From: Dysidea avara
Taxonomy: Eukaryota; Porifera; Demospongiae; Dictyoceratida; Dysideidae
Direction: 5' to 3'
Length of the DNA: 64,000 nt
Assembly: GCF_963678975.1 (NCBI RefSeq)
Contig: NC_089285.1
Coordinates: forward strand, 4,264,694 to 4,328,693
The notes beneath the pieces are model-generated. The model was not told the origin of the DNA. It ran no database searches and saw nothing but the letters and a program-made list of their open reading frames with translations. The position numbers and the translations under genes are program-made. Positions 14,101 to 28,039 of this stretch are shown here, one piece after another. Every line of letters starts with the position of its first letter. The stretch's first letter is position 1.

Positions 14101-17100
14101 GGTGGAGCGTATAGCTATATCCAATTGCTAAATACCGGCAAACTCACTAAATCAATAATTATTGCAGTAGCAAAAAGCATCTCGTCAGTTCCTATACTGT
14201 GTTTAATAAATTAAAAGTAAAGTCAATTTGACTGATGAAATCACTAACAAACATTAGTACATAGGTGCTTAATGGTATTCACCACCAAAAAAATTGCTTT
14301 AAAGACATCTTGGATGGTGACCTTTAATTAGCCACAGGCCCATAGCAATTGTTAACATAGTTAATTGTTCTTGCTTATGAATACAATCCACCAATTACAT
14401 CATTATAGTAGCTAGCTAGCTACAAGAGTACATTTGGTACTTTACATTGCATAGTCAATTTTATTTGTTCACTGAGTTTCCAAGTCCATTTCTTAGAACA
14501 GATATGACCTAAGATGTAGCATTGCGTTTCCTTTAAGAAGACTTGCAATGATCTAACTTCGAATAGTGACTAGTGTTACACTAGTAAACCATATAAACAT
14601 CCAACTGTAGAATTGTGGGAGTGAGTGGATGTCTAGTTTTTTGGTGATTTCTATGCTTGAATAATGATGTGTGTTAAAGGAAATTCAAGGAACACACAAC
14701 ACTATAGCTAGGTAGTATTTGGTAGTATGCAAGGCTGGCTACCTATATAATGCTGCATGCTGCTCACATGTGTCTTACTTACCTTGTAGTATATATCATG
14801 TCTATACTGTGTAGACATCATAGTTATTTGAAATACAAAACCCTTAGGGGTCGCATAATAAAGTTCAAGTTATGAAAAGAGAACACAGAATTCAGTGCAC
14901 AACATTACATGTTAACATGATGCATATGTGCTGAAGCTTTTTTAGCAAGTAACTGATGATGTATGGATACTATGCATGGAGTGACATTATGTATGTAGAC
15001 GGCTAAACTCTAAACAACTGAATTAATTAGATCACAATATCACAAACTTGAATTTCTTTCCGACTATTCCCCAAAAGGATAAAGTGAGTGCTCACAGTAC
15101 TCACTAATATGACATTGGTGTTATCAATGGTCAATTGAGGCTGTGACTAAAAGGAGTGTAGTCAATATGGTATGGTCTGATTACAACTAGTAGCCGCAAC
15201 ACCTAACAGACTGTATGACTGGTGGGTTTGCATGAGCAGAGTGTTTATAGTAACTACAATAGATTTGTTGTCACATAATTAACTTTATGAAGACTATAAG
15301 AGAAAATGTTAAGCAACAATCAAGCGGTTTCTCACATAACACTCATAAGCTATATAACTTGCTGAGAATGCAACATAAAACTCTACATTATCAATCAGCT
15401 ATACATCATACAAGCACGTGTAGTGGTCTCCGTGCAAATTGTCTTTTACATTGTAACACTGACAGTTGTGTAATACAGCAGGCCTGCAAAATAAACGCTT
15501 TATTATTTGCAGGAGTAGTTTGTGCCAGATTTACATGTCATAACATCACAAGCAACCATTACAGCAATGATGTGTGATTATAGCTAATTGTATGTATTAG
15601 GTGTGGCTGTATCATGTTACAATATGTTTAGTGCTGCAGTTGTAGTGCATGTATGATCCATGTACCAGTGTATCTACACTGACTAGTACTTCCTTATGCA
15701 CTAATGACCTTGCGGCTTCCCCCAAATGTATATTGCCTCTTTCCAGTGAAATAGTATAGTTATTATAGCATGCATGGGTATAAGTTATAGCAGGAAGGCT
15801 GCAGCTGTGAATATACGATCATACATTACATTTCTACTTGTGAGGTACACAGAAAGTGACACTTTGATTCCTGGTTTGCATACGTACTATATTGTAGTGA
15901 TCTATCCAAAGAAACTATCAAAATTGGCAACAAGATCATACGTTTAGTAGTGGGACATTCATCATGTATAGGTATATTACTGTAGTGTGTGTTAGTACTA
16001 AACATGATTGCTAGTGTTATAAACAGGTCACTTTGTAATAGTCTAGCCAACATAATGTATAATGTTACTACTTCTTAGCAGTTTGTGTAACTAATTACAT
16101 ACACTGTTTTAAACATATTATTATTATTACTACACAACAGCATACTAAATATAATATTACTTTAGAAATGGCACATGAAAAGACTTGTGCCTTATTTCTG
16201 ACCTGCAGAACGAAAGATAAAAAGATTGTGGTTACTTGGGCAAGACCATTTGTATTCAGTTATATGAATACATTTCCAACAACTTGTAATTCATAGAAAA
16301 TCATCTTCCTGATGTGTTACCGGCTATACACAAATATTGTTGGGACTTTACCATCAATGTATTGTACCTTTTGAAGCCCTTAATGCACACTGATGTGTTT
16401 AAAGTTGTGTCCCATTTCCTTTGTGAGGTAAACAATAAGAAATAAAATAATAGAAGCCATATTTTGTATGTGGACAATTCTGTAGCAACAAAATACCATA
16501 CAGTTGTATCTGACATTATTTTTCCTGCATGTTATAAATGAATTATGTTATTATATATGGATGTAACACTTGCCATATACACACATCATAGTATTGACCT
16601 GTAATAAACACAATAAGAAAACTTAATTAATTAAATGGTTTAGTACATGAGTGTAACATAATTTGGTATTTCCTTTTAATAAATTAGAGAGTAGTTAAAT
16701 GAGCCTTCATTATTACATTGAAAAGCTACTTATTGTAACACAGTAAGTGCAATAAATGCAATGGCAATGTTGACAGCCTGTAGTATTGTAGTATGTGGAT
16801 CAGTAGACCAAACCATATTGTTTTGTTGTAGCACAGACAACAGTGTGTACTACCTTATCACAGGACAGTAAGATGATATACAGATATTACAAATTTTTAT
16901 CAGCATGGTGAAACCTTCCATGAGCTCAAAAAAGAGGTGCAAGAAATTAAATCTTGAACTTCAAAAAATAAATGGAATCCCTCACGTCAGATCCAAGCAT
17001 GCATGGAGCCTATAAAACATATTAGATTATCATATAATGTTGCGTGTACCATACAGCTCCTAGCAGGCTACCAAACTCACTATACTCATTGTGACCTCAT

Positions 17101-18929
17101 CCACAGAAATCTTTAGTAAATAAGGCAAAAGATTTATTTGCAGTGAGGTTGCATAATGGGGGCCAAAACCTGACTATAAAAATGGTCACATTAGAGAGTT
17201 GACTGGCCTTATAAGAAGCACGCAGACTGTTAATATTAGTGTATCTGTATAAATGTACATGCACTAACTACCACCAACCATTGTCAGTGTTGAAATCACC
17301 ACACTCATTTGGTCAATTCAAGTGGGAAGCTAGAAGAAGCCATAACCATCAAAACAATCAAATGTCCTTTACTATAGTCACAATGAGGTATACTAGGATG
17401 AACACCATTCTGTATTGGAACAGAGACCATAACTATGGTAGACACTTTCTTATACTTATGTTTAAATAAGGGAATGTATACCATCCCCCATTCATGAAAT
17501 GCTGCAGTTTCACTGCTTGTTAATACATTTCAACTGTGGATACAACTGCAAATGAATCATATTCATTTATTACACAGATGAAAATGTACCTGGAGATGAA
17601 TGCTCTATTAGAGCATAGTATTGCCAGCAACAGTGTAGCATGATCAGTTTCATTCGGTATACCGTACCATGTGCATAATAATATGTATATAGTTAACAGG
17701 TGGAGCCTTGTACATATAACCCATATAAATACCAGTCATCGTGACCATCTCATGCCAAAACTTAAAACTCACTACCGTTGTTATGCATCACTGTAAGCAG
17801 TGTTTGTAATGGTATACTTGACAACGTATTCAAATTTGCTACTCCCTATTAGGGTAAACAAGCCTCCCTCGGCATATAATATTTCCAAATGAAACGACAC
17901 ACAGTGATATTGATGACAAGTTTAAGGTTGACTGTCTTTCTTACCGGCAGCTTGTTGCACATGTGCTGCTGCAACAAACCACACAATTATTCAAATTAGG
18001 ATTCATTTCATGTTGCTTCCACAATGACAGCTACAACATGTAATACACAACTACACCAAACTAGACCATAATTTAAACTATATTTAAAACTTGTCACTAA
18101 AAATAGCAGCAAGGTGGAGGTGCTACAAGATTCAAATAGGCATGTAAACTTACTGATTATAGTAATCCTTGAACAATGCTGAACATCACACTAATTAAAA
18201 ATATATAGTAAGAGAACAAGATGTAGTGTCTGCTACTAATACAAATGATTTTTTCTACAACTTAAATTATATTCATGCACTAGGCATCTGAAAAAAGCTC
18301 TCTCCACCATGTGCAATGAAGATGGTATACTACTTCCATCACTATGGTTACAATTTTAATGATACTGCTCTTTACAAAAAGCCATTGTGTGCATGCATAA
18401 TCATATACATTGCAAACCATGCCATATTGGTGAAGGTGTCGTATTAAAATCCCCCATAGTGATTCACCAGTTAGCCTAAGATACACAAACAGAAACATTA
18501 AAACTTACCAGTAAAATAATGGCTTCCAATAGCACAAAGAATTTTGATATAATAGTAAGCAACATCATCTCGGTGCTTCCATCACTCCTTAATTGTCTAA
18601 AACCTGCATTGTGCTTTGTACATGCGTATACTGTACAATAGTTTTGTATACACAAAAAATGTATCATCCATGTGTACACTACATACATGGAGAACATGTG
18701 CAGTTTGCTATGACAATCTTGTAGTAAAATAGACTACGTCATTTGTAGTAGAAAGATCTTTCATAGACTACGTATATATGCTAGACAAAACATATTTCAG
18801 TAGATATTCATGATGATCACATAATAATACATCAGGATGAAGTGTGGTGTATTAGATTACAGGATAGTGTGTCCTGTGGTGTGCTATGGTACAGTTTGAG
18901 TGATGTAATAATAACAGTAAAATTAATTA

Positions 18930-20652
18930 TCACCATCCTGGAGCAGTTTGTGCCAATCTTCTCATTCTCCTGAAAAGCAAAATTACATCACAAGTGACAT
19001 CACAAAATAATTTAAACAGGTAAAGACTACAAGTTGTGAGCTGTATTAGGTACGCACCTTGTGTTTCTGTCCTGGTCTCTTATCTTCTTCTCCATCTCGG
19101 CATCACTTAGTACCTGTATTGTGGGACCCCGTGTTTCCAGATCTGCTGGAGGTCTGACTGGCATCTTTACTGTCGGCAGTGGAGCTTCACTAATAAAATT
19201 AAAAAAATGGATTGTGGTGATCTAAGGGAAATTCATGTCACTACTTGTAATCATTAATGTAGGGCTGCAAAGGATACAATTACCTGCTTGGATTAAGGAC
19301 AATTATAAAGTAATCAAAGACAAATCAACTATTACTAGTATAGCAGGTAAACTACTAATAACTCTTACCATTTCACCTACGATTTACTCTATATTCTGAT
19401 CAAGGCATGTAAACGATGTTGATTATAATAGCACCTGCAAATTGGTAGTTGGTTAAAATGGTAATACAGCCTAAAATGGACAGAAGTTACTCTGGACACT
19501 TAACCATGGTCCCAATTGTATTAGTGTGCATAAATTTGGACTCCTGTAGTGCTGAGCAACATGACAATATTTTAGTCAAACCGAGGTATCTGTTTTTGAT
19601 ACTGTGCAATATTTTGACTAATGCAAATATCGTGGATTCTAAAACACAAATCTTATCTGTACGAAGACAGTACATACGAATGGATGTGTATATACTGCAG
19701 TCGGCTTTCAACGGAATTATATTATTATTGAAAAATGATTAGGGTCTAAGTCTAGAACTACAGACCAACTAATGCATGCCAATGATTTAGTCATACTGTA
19801 ATATCAAGTTGACAATACTGTATTGTTTATGAAATGTCAAAACTGCTCAGCACTATTCTGAATTCAGGACACCTGACTACAGACCCCTGACTATAGACCC
19901 AAGCTGTCAGGTGTTGCAAGTTAATCATTTTCAAAATGTCATTACAATTACACTGATCATAACTCGGTGCCTTGGATACACATTTTTCTGTAAAAAACTT
20001 TTGTGTACAGCAGTAGTACAATCAGTCAAACTCTCTGGCTACTACAACAGATAAAAGGTAGCCAATCATATCACATTGCATATCAGCTTCAAATATTTGA
20101 TCTCCATGTTCACACATTAAATTATCAGGTTTTGTGTACATGATCAGTTGACAACACAACAGAAACACTCTGCACATGGCTTTGCTGTTTACCCCGTTTA
20201 TTGACAATAGGCTTTATCTGATACGCACCCTTGTGCCGACATGACAACCATAACAAAGTGGAATTCATTACTCAGCTTAATTCCATTTATAATCAAAATG
20301 TACTTGAGAACATTGTTTTCCAATATATTATACCTGTTACCAATAAGGTTGAATAGTGAATATGATGCCAAATATAATGCCAAACTCATACATATCACAT
20401 AGCTAATACAAATTGTTATTTCTATATATTACATGATTGTTACCAGTAAGGTTGTGTGTACCTGAATGCATATGTTCTTGAGTGCCAGCTCAGTTGTCCT
20501 CTGATGGAATAAGCTATGGCTGTGACAAACTCTCCACCAAGTCCCAAGTCAGCACACAACTTCCTGGCAAACTCCTCAGGACTGTTCAGGGGGTTGGACA
20601 GGTCCCACTCAAACTGGTCCACCAATGAGATGTTACCAACATGGAGATTAAG
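18930..20652 (-). pseudogene. SMARCB1: Orphan copy of SMARCB1 exons 4-6
   Basis: Three exons, 20462-20652, 19058-19189 and 18930-18969, match the last three exons of the complete SMARCB1 gene in length, phase and splice sites. Exons 1-3 are absent here. Exons 4 (191 bp) and 6 (40 bp) look identical to those of the complete gene. Exon 5 differs at two bases: one is silent, the other turns a Trp of the C-terminal part (ETWGP) into Arg (ETRGP). That Trp aligns with a Trp in the human protein. There is no frameshift or stop. It could be a decaying fragment, or an alternative 3' end reached by read-through from SMARCB1, because it lies downstream of that gene on the same strand. Confidence 0.88.
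19547..19855. mobile_element. MITE with TAGTGCTGAGCA termini, copy 1
   Basis: The ends are inverted repeats: TAGTGCTGAGCA on the left and TGCTCAGCACTA on the right. Related copies lie at 35,580-35,965 (its duplicate in block B2) and 48,818-49,184 (an independent insertion in TCHP intron 14). No coding capacity is seen. The superfamily is not determined. Confidence 0.7.
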
Positions 20653-21099
20653 CTAAGGAAGGAAACAGGATACCTGCTTAGATAATTCTGTGCATGCGTG
20701 CGTGCGTGTGTGTGAGTGTGTGTGTGCACATGTATATATGTGTACGTGCGTGTGTAGTATATTAAATTTATAGTAGTAACAACCTACTTATCCTCTCAAT
20801 ACACTATATACACACGTTATTAATGGAATATACTATTCAAGATATTTCGTATAATTTGCTATTTCCTCTACAACACATTATATCACTGCAAGTGATTTTC
20901 TTTTCCTTGATATCACCAAAACTTCAAGGTGCCAAATTAAATAAGTGCTTCTTGCACTAGATCACTTCTTTATTTAACTGTGTATATTTGTGACTTGTGA
21001 CCTGGATGTACGCACATGCAGACATGCACGTACACACACACACACATACGTTTGTGTAGTGTGTGTATGTGTGTGCATGGTATTTGCGTGCTTGTCAGA

Positions 21100-21445
21100 A
21101 TAGTCAAGTGGTTAGAGCACTGACCAGGTAGTCACAAAGTTCCAGGTTTGATGCTTCATGATATTGCTGTTGTATCTTCGAGCAAGAAACTGTTCTCACA
21201 TTGCTTCAGCCTACCCAGCTATATATTGGGGACCTTGCGGCAGTTGGGGAAGCAAATTCCTGACTGTTCTTGTCTCGCTTAGCATTGTTAGGACCATAGT
21301 GGAACTTGGGCTCTGTAACTTCTGCTCATGAGACTCTATTCCTGTCCCAGCTGCCTGCCAGATTTGAGCACTTGAATGGCACCAGTTTGTTGGGAGGCAG
21401 TAGCTGTGTTTTACACTGTTGCCAAAGGCTTTCCCTTTTGTGTGT
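21100..21445 (+). mobile_element. tRNA-derived SINE, family A
   Basis: The 5' end resembles a tRNA gene's internal promoter: 'agtggttagagcac' (A-box-like) followed by 'caggtttgatgc' (B-box-like). It continues through 'cttcgagcaagaaactg' and 'cttgtctcgcttag' and ends near a GT-rich tract. A duplicate is at about 37,468-37,810 and a truncated relative at 1,640-1,800. Confidence 0.65.
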
Positions 21446-23261
21446 AGTGTATGTGTGTGTTTGCGTGTTACATGCATGTATGACTAAGTACCTTCATTTG
21501 TCAACAGGCTTACAGCCCATTAAGTTCCATACAGCTGTACACCATAATATCCGCCACACAGTGTGGGAGAATGATAGCTAGGAGGACGCCTCTCAGTGTA
21601 TGGGTGTTAGTAGTGTTCTTATAACTGAAGCCCACTGAGAGGACAACAATGTTGTGTTTATTTGCAATAAGTTATGCATATTAATCCTACTAATTGTTTG
21701 CTCAGTACATATTGTATTTCGGTGGTAACTTAATTGTCAACTTTGTATTTGTGTGGCTCTTTCGCTTGTATCCTCACTAATAGCCAGTAATATTATCTAG
21801 AGAGCTCTACCACACTTGTATACCACCCACACACACCCACACTAATCACTCCCGCTAACTGAGTGGCCATCAAATCACTACACACAGTTAGTCGAGCATT
21901 ACTAGTGAAGACTTGAAGCCATAGCCATCAAATGGCCACACAGCCAGCCTGCCCTCACACTAATATATTGCAGTCATGTACATTTAGCACTAAACTAAAT
22001 ATGAATATTGACAAACACATGTCAGGGAGTGGTGACAAGTGTAGAGGACCACTGATGTGGTCAATGTATAGTACTATGTTCTCCTAAGGATTCCTCATCA
22101 AACTTCTTTGAAAATAACACCTTGAAAATTGGCTGAACTCTGGACAATTTGATCATGGTAACACCTCATATTGTTGTCATGAGAGAACCAATACTCTTCA
22201 TCATGTAACACAGACAGTCAGAGGACACCTGTTTAATAAGGCCATCACACTAGTTTCCAACATATGACACAGACATTTCCTCCATAACTTGATACACAAC
22301 TAGACTAGGTAAATGAAAACATTGTCTTAGGGTACTTCAAAAAGGCCATTGTATACACATTAAGTTTGACATAGCACATGGTCACACAACACACGAACAA
22401 GTGGATACTGCTTTTCTACAAAATACGTACAGTAGGAGGAACTAAAAGATCTCTTAAAATAAAATTATTTACACACAGTGATGACTAAATGAAATGAAAC
22501 ACTTCAATTACACTGTGGTGTTTTAACGATTCTCTGTCAAAATTTTCTGTAAATGATACTTGAAAATGGACAAGGAACACATCATACTCCTGAGTTTGAC
22601 AACTATACTCCATACTAAATACTCATACTCTACATTCTTGATGACTACAGTGAACTCTGTTAGTTAGGACACTTGAAAATAAGGACACCTGCAAAATCTG
22701 TACACTTTGTAACTGTCATAAAGTATGTGAACTGACCTGGATACCTTGATAATCAGGACGCTTTTGGTGGTCCCATAGTGTCTTTAATATGCGGGCTTCT
22801 CCGCAGTTAGGCCATCACACAAATCTCTACCATATGAGATTACAGTGGAAGCTCTATCATGGACATTTTGGCGTCCAGAAATTTACACAATATTTGGTAG
22901 TGGCTTTCAGAGGTAAAAGGGTCAGACTAAAGTCTTTGCCCTTAACAAGAAGTGTCACGTCCTTAATTCAGGGAGTTTGTTCACTGTAGCACCCCAACGT
23001 GATAAAGCTGAGCTCATGCCTCATGGTGAAAAGTTGGAAGGGTGAGTGAAGCACGTTTGAATTGAACTACTAGTTTGAAGTATAGTACGTATTTGAATGG
23101 TAAAATTCAGTGAAATGACTGCAACTTTTTGGATTCAAATTAGCCTTACAGTAATGTATAGGTATTAAATCACAAGAGCATCAAAGCCTTGCTGGTTCAA
23201 TGGGCTCCTTTAGTCAGCACACTTGTAGCGTGTGTTAATGTCTGAAGTTATTATTTTATTT

Positions 23262-23385
23262 TATTATTAGCACTTTACAGTGACCAGCACTGAGGGTCTG
23301 ACAGCAACATGTGCTGCAGCCTTAGGATTACCTAACCTAATTTCAGGGACTTAGACCTAATGACTTGACACAGAAAAGGGGCCAA
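23262..23385. mobile_element. SINE family B, tail fragment at the duplication junction
   Basis: The sequence 'agcactttacagtgaccagcac' through 'cctaacctaatttcaggga' recurs at 37,228-37,380 and, more briefly, at 58,180-58,245. It sits exactly between block B and inverted block A', so it marks or post-dates a rearrangement breakpoint. Confidence 0.6.
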
Positions 23386-23441
23386 AGTTGATAAGTTATG
23401 TACATGATACAGTATATTACAGTTAAAGAAAGAACTCCATT

Positions 23442-23860
23442 TTAACAAACTGGTCTGATATTACTACTGTGTTGGTGGTTTAATGTTAGTTTCCCTATGA
23501 AGGGTGCTTCAAAAGATATGATGAGTAGTTCGTTGTGGTACTCAAATGCCTCACCGATGCTGTGTAATGTGTGGGCACCCTGGTCATGAAGTGTCTCAAC
23601 TGTGGTACCATTTTCATCAAGACTTGCTACCATTACTTTTTTTTTATTAGACAACTATCCCTCTAGGGACCTGGCAAGAAGGCTAACAGTAAGCCTGTGA
23701 AGCAGGGAGTCAGAAACCTGTAACTGGAAACTATGCTGAATGCAGAAAATAATCCCAGGCCAGGCGGTGCATGTTGGGGGACAAGAAGTAGTAGGATGGG
23801 GGACAAGGAGTAGTAGGATGGCACGAAACTGTAGACAAACATTAACTACGTTGGACTATT
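23442..23860 (-). pseudogene. APMAP: Inverted, interrupted copy of APMAP exon 6
   Basis: On the minus strand the 3' part of APMAP exon 6 is readable (VASLDENGTTVETLHDQG through FIGKLTLNHQHSS to a stop). It carries several substitutions, including GSFDAP to ISFEAP. Upstream, the exon is broken by about 190 bp of SINE-like sequence ending in an A-rich tract, and part of the Leu-Val-Pro segment is tandemly duplicated ('ggggacaa(g)gaagtagtaggatgg' twice). No other APMAP exons accompany it, so it cannot encode the protein. Confidence 0.85.
23640..23790 (-). mobile_element. SINE-like insertion, family C
   Basis: The segment reading (minus strand) 'ggttacaggtttctgactcc' ... 'cttcacaggctt' ... 'aggtccctagaggg' and ending in an A-rich tail also occurs at about 54,960-55,070 on the plus strand. 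Because it interrupts the APMAP exon copy, it inserted after the duplication. I did not find a clear target-site duplication. Confidence 0.55.
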
Positions 23861-24469
23861 AAAAACACTACTAAAATACACACAAATCATTTAGTATCTC
23901 TTTGAAACAGTTTGCTTTGTTACTATGGCAAACGAAGCAGCATGATCAACAGTTGTTCAAAATAATTTGATATCTCACACGATGAATGAAGTGTTAAACA
24001 CCTTTAACCTACAACCGGCTATCATCATCAATTAACATGTTACTAAAGTAACAGGCTGCCAGAGTTTAAAAAAAATTAATGTGGGTTTTCTAGAAACAGG
24101 ATAAACACCTGATCAAATGACATTACTTACAAGAAACCTGCTAGTTTACAATGATTCCCTAAAGCACCCATGTTGCTTACGGCTATACAGTTACTGCTAA
24201 CTTAAACTCTAACCCACATACCTAACGTAAGCCTAGAACTGATCGAGTAAGCCCAGAACTGTTTTTGCTATCATACTACCACAAATTAATATTCTACATA
24301 TTCATCACTATCATGGTCAGGCACACAAGATGTCAATATAATATCTAACAGTGTTTGTGTACATAAGAAGCCCTAGTAAACATCATCACTACAAATATAA
24401 GGACCTCTCATTAGCCATGATGAGAGGTCCTTATATTAGGTCCTTAGGTCCTTATTCTTTGTCCTCAAC

Positions 24470-25130
24470 ATGATTGTTGCTGTTTGTTGGAAGCCTTACT
24501 AGTTTTGAAAGTGACTGCATTGGGAATCTGTAACTGTAAACACTTGTCTCTTGTATGTTTATGAACCCTCCATCTGTGTATGAAAACCATTGAGAAAAGA
24601 ATGCTGGGAACCAAGCTATATCTCTGCTATACATGTATTGATGGTGTTCTTGTTCTGTATAGATACATTAAATCAGTTAATCTTGGTGGTCTTCTCTCAA
24701 TCGATTTTTTGTAAAACTGAAACTTGTTCATTCCTATTAAAGCGCTATGGCAACAGAGAGTAGAGTTGACTGGTCGTGGGAGCCATGAACGAGCTGTTGT
24801 ATGAAGAATGTGCATACATTCATACCACCATTATTATTGGTACCTGCTTTCTGCCACCCAGAAGTGAAGGAAATCATTCACCAAGCTTTTATGGTTCCCT
24901 CATTCATCTCAATTTATAACTATGAAGCCAAATATAAGACCAGGAGGTAATACGTTGTACATAGAAATCACATTACATTCACAGGCCCAGTTCTGGTCAC
25001 TGGAAACATTGTCTAGAGATTGAACACACATTGCTTGTATCACGACCTGAGGCACTAAAAGATCAAAATTATTTACATACAGTGATGACTAGATGAAATG
25101 AAACACTTCAATCACACTTCAAATGAGAAT
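24470..25130. repeat. Block X (reverse complement of 39.66-40.34 kb)
   Basis: Matches the intron of SMARCB1 at 39,660-40,340 in inverted orientation, for example 'gaaacacttcaatcacacttc' against 'gaagtgtgattgaagtgtttc', and the 'cttctgggtggcagaaagcaggtacc' segment. It lies directly before block B2. Confidence 0.85.
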
Positions 25131-28039
25131 TACCGTAGTTTTATATTTTTTGTATTGTGTTTGTTTGCTTTGTTGATGTGTTCTTGTCATATATGTGACA
25201 AATGACAATCATGATGACTACTGTACTACCAATGAAATTTTTATCAAGATTTTTTACAAAAGAAACCAAGTATGCTACTACAAAAGTATTGAGTATCAGT
25301 TGGGAGTTGCTGGGGTTTGGGGGAGCACAGGTCAAAGCTGATGCACTATATCTGCATAACACATGCTGCTTATAGTAGGTCTATTTTTTGTACACACTTG
25401 ATAGGAACCGTATCTATGCATGTTGTTAAGTGCATTGCTCAGTGTTCTGTGCAAGTGTCAAATATGTCACCTAAGGTTTCAAACCACTTGAAGAGCATAT
25501 AGCGACCTAGTAATGCATGTAATGTGTGCAACAGATAGAAAGGACCGCCATAGCATTATACTGCAGTTTTCCAAGTTCTTATTGTGTCACTACGCGTAGT
25601 TCTTTAAAATGTTCTGTGGCTGTCGAGTTGTATGCGTAGGCATGCTTAAAGTCCTGTGAGTCAGTAGTTGTCACTGAAAATTTGCTGTTAAACAGTACAG
25701 TGCATGACACTTTGCATTGCAAGAACTTGGAAAGCTGCAGTATAGTGCACACATGAAACTGAGCCATGTGCCCAGTATCATTATATTATTATGCTTTAGT
25801 ACATGTGTAAGGTGATCCTTAGTTTTATCAAATGTACTGTTGCATGTGATGTGAGTAACGTCACAGCATTTTCCATCCTAACTAGAGAAGAGGACTTCTC
25901 CAAATATAGTATGTACTGTAATCAGTATAGACAAAGTCTAGCTATGTTATGAACCAGAAACCATTTGGTGAAAAGCTGTGGTCCAGTGATTTAAGCTAAA
26001 TCTGTCACAATTTTATCAGTTGGTCATGTACCAGCCAATAATGAATATCAGGTTTGCTATGGATGAAAATGTAATATGATCCACACTCAAATCAATAGTG
26101 TTTGGACCCTGAGCTGGTAATACATGATCTGCCATACATTTTGATAAGAGAAAATATTATGAACTTATTATCTCGGTATATATACAGGATACACCTACTT
26201 GCAGGATATGATATGATTCCTGCACTGCATAGAACTACAATGTTAAGATGATGGTAGACAATAATGAATTTAAAGTACCTGAGTGTTTGTAGTCGAGGGT
26301 TTTGAACAAATAACAAGTAGCTATGACTAAAAAGTTTGCAACTAGATACGAAGGCTGTCACTGCAAGTGATGACTGTACAACAAGTATTGTAGGAGGTTC
26401 AGTAGTATTAGCGACTCTATCTATCAGGTTTGAATATGACAATTTTGCCTCAGGTTGCATGTGTCAAGTCTTAGTTGCCATGGTTATGCATACACAAGGC
26501 TTACACCGGCTGGTCATGATCACCTAATAGAAACCATCACAAAATAACTACACCACTACTGGGGTATTGTCACCCCAGGTGCTATTGCATCGGGATGACC
26601 TGAAAATCCACACACACGTGCAACAACAATGTTGCCATGCATACCGTGTCACTTGTATATATCCATTGCAGCCTTACTACCTTGGGACGTGAACTGTTGG
26701 GGAATCGCATGCGCAGTGTAGTGATAGGTGAGTCATCAGGTGCTTTCTTAAGGTAGTCACATTGACCACATTAATATATTCACTGAATGCATTAATAATA
26801 GTGTGCAAACGTGTGCTGTGGTCTGTCTACACATCTACTTACTTACAGGTATGTAGCTACCCGGCACTGTCTGTGAGCAGTCTCTGTAGCTGAACATCAC
26901 ACCTACCACACACAAGCAATGCAATTATCAGGTGAAGATGTATCAAGAATATCAAGGTGTGGTTGTATCACGTTACAGTAAATTTTTTGTCAAAGTCTTG
27001 AACCCAACTGATCTACATAATTCTTCAGTATTTGTGGGCTGTACTCATGCATTATATTATCCACGTATGTATGTATGTTCCCCTGATCCACTACTATCCT
27101 CTTAGATAGCTGCTACATGTGTACATCCACCACATTGTCACTTGTCATTAACGAATACACCTAACACATCTCATGGAAGGATTTAATTAATCACTTGGTT
27201 CCTTTAACTTGTAGAGTGAACTTGCACAATTGTAACTAATAAATATCATTAGTGCTAGGTAGCTACATCAGATGTAACTAGCTATGGGTACCAATATGTG
27301 TATATGAATACAAGTAGACATTTCCTAGACTGCAGAGTTGACCAATGACAACGTTGATTATGTGGTATTGTGTATATGTAAAGAAGAGCCATAAGGGACT
27401 GCTTGTGCCTTGCAGCAATTATGGGCTCCTGACGTAAATCATATCACCTATCTACTGACTAAGTATGTAACTGGTATAGTGCTAATTGTAAACCTAGAAA
27501 AAATTTAAAGCTTTCACAAGTTGGACAATATTATGAAGCACTTTAATTCAGTTTGATAGCGGACGTTATTGAAACAAAAAAAGTGTAAATTTTTTAAATG
27601 CAAAGTACGATGAAAAATGTCAATATTACTACTCGTGTAGTACAGCCATATGGTAGCTACATCCAGAGCTGCACATTAATGATACTAGTGTTGATTAATA
27701 AATGTCTTTAGTACTTGAAAAAAAGCTGTACACACAGGATTAACTAGCAAGCTGCTTAGGTGCAATTATTCAGTTTGAAAGTGCTTCAGTACAACTGATC
27801 AGCTGAACATCATCTATATGATGTGGTTCAATAGTGCCTAATAAGTGTGTAATTTGTATGACCCACTTGTGTAATTAACTTGATAAATATTACACTAACC
27901 TACTAATTCTACATTATTTTGTGGATACTTGTTGCAAAATGAAACAGTGCAGGAGGTTATAGGCTTGCCCAGAAGATGTTGACATTCGCAGCTTTTATAC
28001 CATCCTATAGTTGTGCACATTGCAAACATGTGCATGAGC

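Larger units (their letters stand above)
11155..23245. repeat. Segmental duplication block B (first copy)
   Basis: About 12 kb that matches 25,140-39,655 in the same order and orientation, with scattered substitutions and indels. Examples of matching landmarks are 12,240/26,330, 15,830/30,835, 18,280/33,234, 19,827/35,937 and 20,462/36,572. Apart from the SMARCB1-derived exons at 18.93-20.65 kb, I see no coding exons. Short frames either shift between the two copies or are near-identical only because the duplication is recent. Confidence 0.93.
23385..24430. repeat. Inverted block A' (reverse complement of 10.26-11.15 kb)
   Basis: This is the reverse complement of the APMAP 3' region. The order is 3' flank, most of exon 6, a SINE-like insertion, the start of exon 6, then intron 5. 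The far end is a short palindrome (ataaggacctctcat ... atgagaggtccttat) at about 24,392-24,436, consistent with an inversion breakpoint. Confidence 0.85.

Noticed and set aside
15826-16053. Minus-strand frame MLARLLQSDLF, near-identical at 30,835-31,065
   Set aside because: Similarity reflects the duplication only; no domain, short, and no splice context.
21107-21165. Possible tRNA gene (A-box and B-box-like sequences)
   Set aside because: No cloverleaf acceptor stem pairing was evident, and the sequence recurs as the head of a SINE.
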